Origin: Humulus lupulus
Lineage: Eukaryota; Streptophyta; Magnoliopsida; Rosales; Cannabaceae
Reading direction: 5' to 3'
Assembly: GCF_963169125.1 (NCBI RefSeq)
Contig: NC_084797.1
Location: forward strand, 95,753,868-95,817,867
Length of the DNA stretch: 64,000 nucleotides
Positions 61,047 to 64,000 of the stretch are shown in pieces. The translations under genes were made by a program, and so were the position numbers. Below the pieces are notes generated by a model. That model saw only the letters and a program-made list of their open reading frames with translations, was not told the DNA's origin and ran no database searches. Position 1 is the first letter of the stretch; each line of letters opens with the position of its first letter.

Positions 61047-64000
61047 TGTAATGTCCTAAAATTTGCTAATAAGGCTTAGTGACTTGATTAGTGTGTTGGG
61101 GGAATAATAAATGATTTAATTGTATTACTATGTGATTAATCATGATATATGTGCATCATTATTTGATTACTTGAGTTATATTATAATGTGAATATATATA
61201 TGCATGTTTAGATGTATTAAATGTGCATGTGGGTTCGTTCTAGATAATAAGGGCATGTTTGCGATTTTGGCACTTAATTATGTGTGTGTAATGCTTGAGA
61301 CCACAGTATTATGGAGATATATTTTAGATGTGTGGTTTGAGGCGGTCCTAGGGAGCGGATTAGTGGAATAGTCACAACGGGGTCAAATACCCGGCTCGGG
61401 GTGAACCTAGGGGTATTCGGGGTTACTGGTTAATGAGTAGCTATTTAGCGATTATTTGGGTATGCCGAGATTAATTGTTGATTTATGCGACTACTCGATG
61501 AATTAGCGATTGTTAGGGCAGAAGTTATTAGGATTTTTAGGGCAGAAGTGTCTGCCTATCCGAAAGGACATAAGAGTTCGCGAATTTCAAGTATGGGAAC
61601 ACGGAGTTCCAGGGTGGGAGACTTTTGTATTTCTCTGAATATTGTGAACTAGAAAGGAAAAAATATTTTGGGAAAGAAAAAGGAGTTTTAACTCCCAATT
61701 TAACAGACTTTTGAGGTCTTACTAAGGACTAGGCCAAGGGCCTACAGATTAGCCTTACCCTAGTATGGGTGGTGGCTCATAAAGTGTTACTAGTTCCAAT
61801 GTCAAGGAAAGAAGTGTTAAGTATTACCACTGATTGGGGTGAGGAGACCCTAGGATTTCAGTGGGATTTATTGAGCACGGAAAAGCTAATGGAATTTGTG
61901 ATAAATGAGATAAAGTCTTATGGAAAAAGATTGTCACTATAGTGAGAGTGTTAATAAGGGATAAAATGGTAAAGGATTGGACTTTGAAGTTATAGTCAGT
62001 TTCACGGGATTTGTGTCCCGAGGTGTTTGAATAAATTTCGAAGAAGAAATTTCAATAAGGATGGGATAGTTGTAACGTCTCAAATTTACTGTTAAGGCTT
62101 AGTGCCTGGAGGGCATGATATGATATACATGTTGAATTAATTGAATAAATGTGTGACTATGTGGCATACATGATTTATATGGAAATATGGATTCAAATGC
62201 ATGTTTATCTATATTAAATATTCATGTGGGCCCATTCTTGATAATAAGGGCATATTTGTAATATTGGCCCGTTCAGGCATAAATGTTATTTTATGTGTTA
62301 AATGACTTAGACCACATTATTATGTGGATATATTCACAGTATATGGCTCGAGGAAATCCTAGTTAGCATATTAGTGGAATAGTCACAGTAGGGTTTAATA
62401 CCCGACTCGGGGTGAGCCTAGGGGTATTTTAGGAAGTTTAATGTATATTTGGGAATTATCGAGTAATGGGTAAGTATCTGGCAGTTAGTTGGACATGTCG
62501 GGATTAATTGGGAATTTATAAGACAATTTGAGGATTACTGGGTGTTGAGGCTAAGGAAGATTTTTCCCTTGGGGCCACTAAAGGATAAGGGTGTGACTAA
62601 GGGGTAGTTTAGTCTTTTTGTCAAAGGATAGACTTCACTCTTAGACTACTTAAGCTACCTAAAGGCCTTAGAAAGCCTAGATGAAACCAAAAGATGAATA
62701 CCCTCAGCTCTTTCCTTATCTCTCTCACAATTCCCTGTCTCTCTCTCTGGGAGTTTTTCACATCCTTAAGACTTTGAGAAAGAGGGCTTGCTAATTGAGT
62801 CTGTGAATTAAGGATTTGAAGCTACAGCTTGAAATGGAATTAGGAGGCAGCAAGGAAAGGGATCAATCAGAGGTAAGATCAATTTTTTAATGTTCTGGGT
62901 TTTGGTGTTCTTTGAATTTTAAGTTTAACTTTTGGGATGTTGAGTTGTTTAAACTCAAGGTTTGAATTTTGAGTTATGATGGAGTTTTTACTTAGCTTTT
63001 AGTGTGGTTGTGTTGTTTATGGTGTTTGGGAATGTTTGAGAGGCTTAATTATAGTTTTAGGTTAGCTCTAGGTTGAATTTTGAAGGGTTTAGCTCGGAGA
63101 AAACGCAGAAAGAAGCTAGGATTTCTGGGTTCGTGGGGGCGCACTGCGACCTTGTTCTTGGGTGCCGCAGCCCCTGTGGCCCAAGAAGCTTGGGGTCTTT
63201 CTGTCTCAGAGGTGCGCCGCGACCCATAGGGCCAAGTCGCGGCCCGCATCCCTGTAGGGGTTGGGGCTGACGCCTCTGACCAGGGGCCAGGTCATGGCCT
63301 GCCTTGGCAGCCATAACCAAGTTTGGTCATTAGGCTCGGGGACTTAAACCTAAGTGATTAGGACGAATTCTACCACTTGCTTTAGTAGAATTTGAGGTCC
63401 TGAAAGCTATAATTTGACTCCAAAGCTTTTAAATGGGTTAGGATTTTAATGGTTATCCACTACTTCATTGTGACTAGGTTATACCGCAAGAGCTCAGGAT
63501 TAGGGATCGTGCTCGGGACTGCCATACGCTAGCTGCTCGGGACTTGAGTTAAGAAAAGTGGTCCCGAGTTGCTAATGGGGCTTAAACCCCTTATAGAAAT
63601 ATGAACATATCTGTAGCTCAGAATATCTAAAAGAGCATGCTTGTATATGCTGCCATTGATTACTTCCTATGCATTAAGCATTTGTGATTACATTTGTTAG
63701 CAGGCTGGCCTAAGGGTCTCAGGGGCTGATAGTAAGCGTGTGGAATGCACCCGGCCTAATGGTACCAAGGTCGGCTAAAAGACTAGGGGACTCGGCCTAA
63801 GGGCACCGGGCCTGGGTATTATACCATAAACAGAAGTGTGGTTCACACATTTCTATTGATTGATGAGTTTGGTTTACATATTTGACAGAGTTGAATGCTA
63901 TTGTTGGTTGGTTATTTATATTCTATTGTTAATTGAATCTGATGATTTATGTTTATTGCTTTTATACTATTGCCTTGTTGTGCATGCTGGTTTAATTTTT
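61047..64000 (+). mobile_element. Deleted gypsy element of Tekay-like LTR type, runs off the window
   Basis: The left LTR remnant starts TGTAATGTCCTAAAATTTGC at 61047 and loses LTR similarity by about 61680. A degraded internal end follows to 62070, with TWELE-like chromodomain decay (KDWTLKL, stop, RDLCPEVFE) on + near 61970-62030. The purine tract AGGATGGGATAGT is at 62058-62070. A second LTR starts TGTAACGTCTC at 62071 and continues past the window end. Gag and most of pol are deleted. Confidence 0.75.
62071..64000 (+). repeat. 3' LTR (partial) of the gypsy element at 61047
   Basis: It starts TGTAACGTCTCAAATTTACTG with GTGCCTGGAGGGCATGATA soon after, the same start as the solo LTR at 8464. 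CG-rich GCGCCGCGACCC near 63210 parallels the GCCGCGGC parts of the solo LTR. It is truncated by the window end. Confidence 0.78.

Overview
The window is a block of plant nuclear DNA made almost entirely of repeats; a dicot is likely but the species cannot be named from sequence alone. The signs are Ty3/gypsy elements of the Tat lineage and of the chromodomain-bearing Tekay (Del) lineage, CACTA DNA transposons, a Ty1/copia gag start, plant-type introns and pieces of a plant casein-kinase-1-like gene. No intact host gene, rRNA gene, CRISPR array or prokaryotic feature was found.

Layout. (1) 1-4518 and 21214-25622 are two arms of one C-poor GTA/GTG trinucleotide array with a higher-order period of about 1.66 kb. 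(2) A 16.7-kb Tat element (4519-21213, + strand, two 889-bp LTRs) is inserted in that array. It holds gag-protease, a pol with six stop codons, and an antisense intron-containing gene with its own TATA box. A 2285-bp solo LTR (8464-10748) sits between protease and reverse transcriptase. (3) 25623-53790 is a second, 5'-truncated Tat element: pol, a 118-bp tandem array, a decayed antisense gene and a 776-bp 3' LTR. Its tandem array was hit by two CACTA elements. (4) CACTA-1 (28712-46041) carries exons of a casein kinase 1-like gene, and a 9.5-kb Tekay element (32970-42490, - strand) lies in an intron of that captured gene. (5) CACTA-2 (46600-48957) is a 2.4-kb non-autonomous element. (6) 53791-58373 is the 3' end of a third Tat element: a decayed antisense gene and an LTR with an 80-bp repeat. 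(7) 58374-61046 is AT-rich DNA and the 5' part of a Ty1/copia element, cut by a fourth gypsy element (61047 to the window end) of the same LTR style as the Tekay copy.

How the parts relate. The 118-bp array gives exact evidence for the nesting order: Tat-2, then CACTA-1 and CACTA-2, then Tekay inside CACTA-1. Most premature stop codons in the pol genes fit cytosine deamination at CG or CHG sites, as expected for methylated, silenced elements. The most interesting content is the antisense spliced gene carried in related form by three different Tat elements, the kinase gene carried by CACTA-1, and the higher-order trinucleotide array. Family assignments come from recognising protein motifs; no database search was run.
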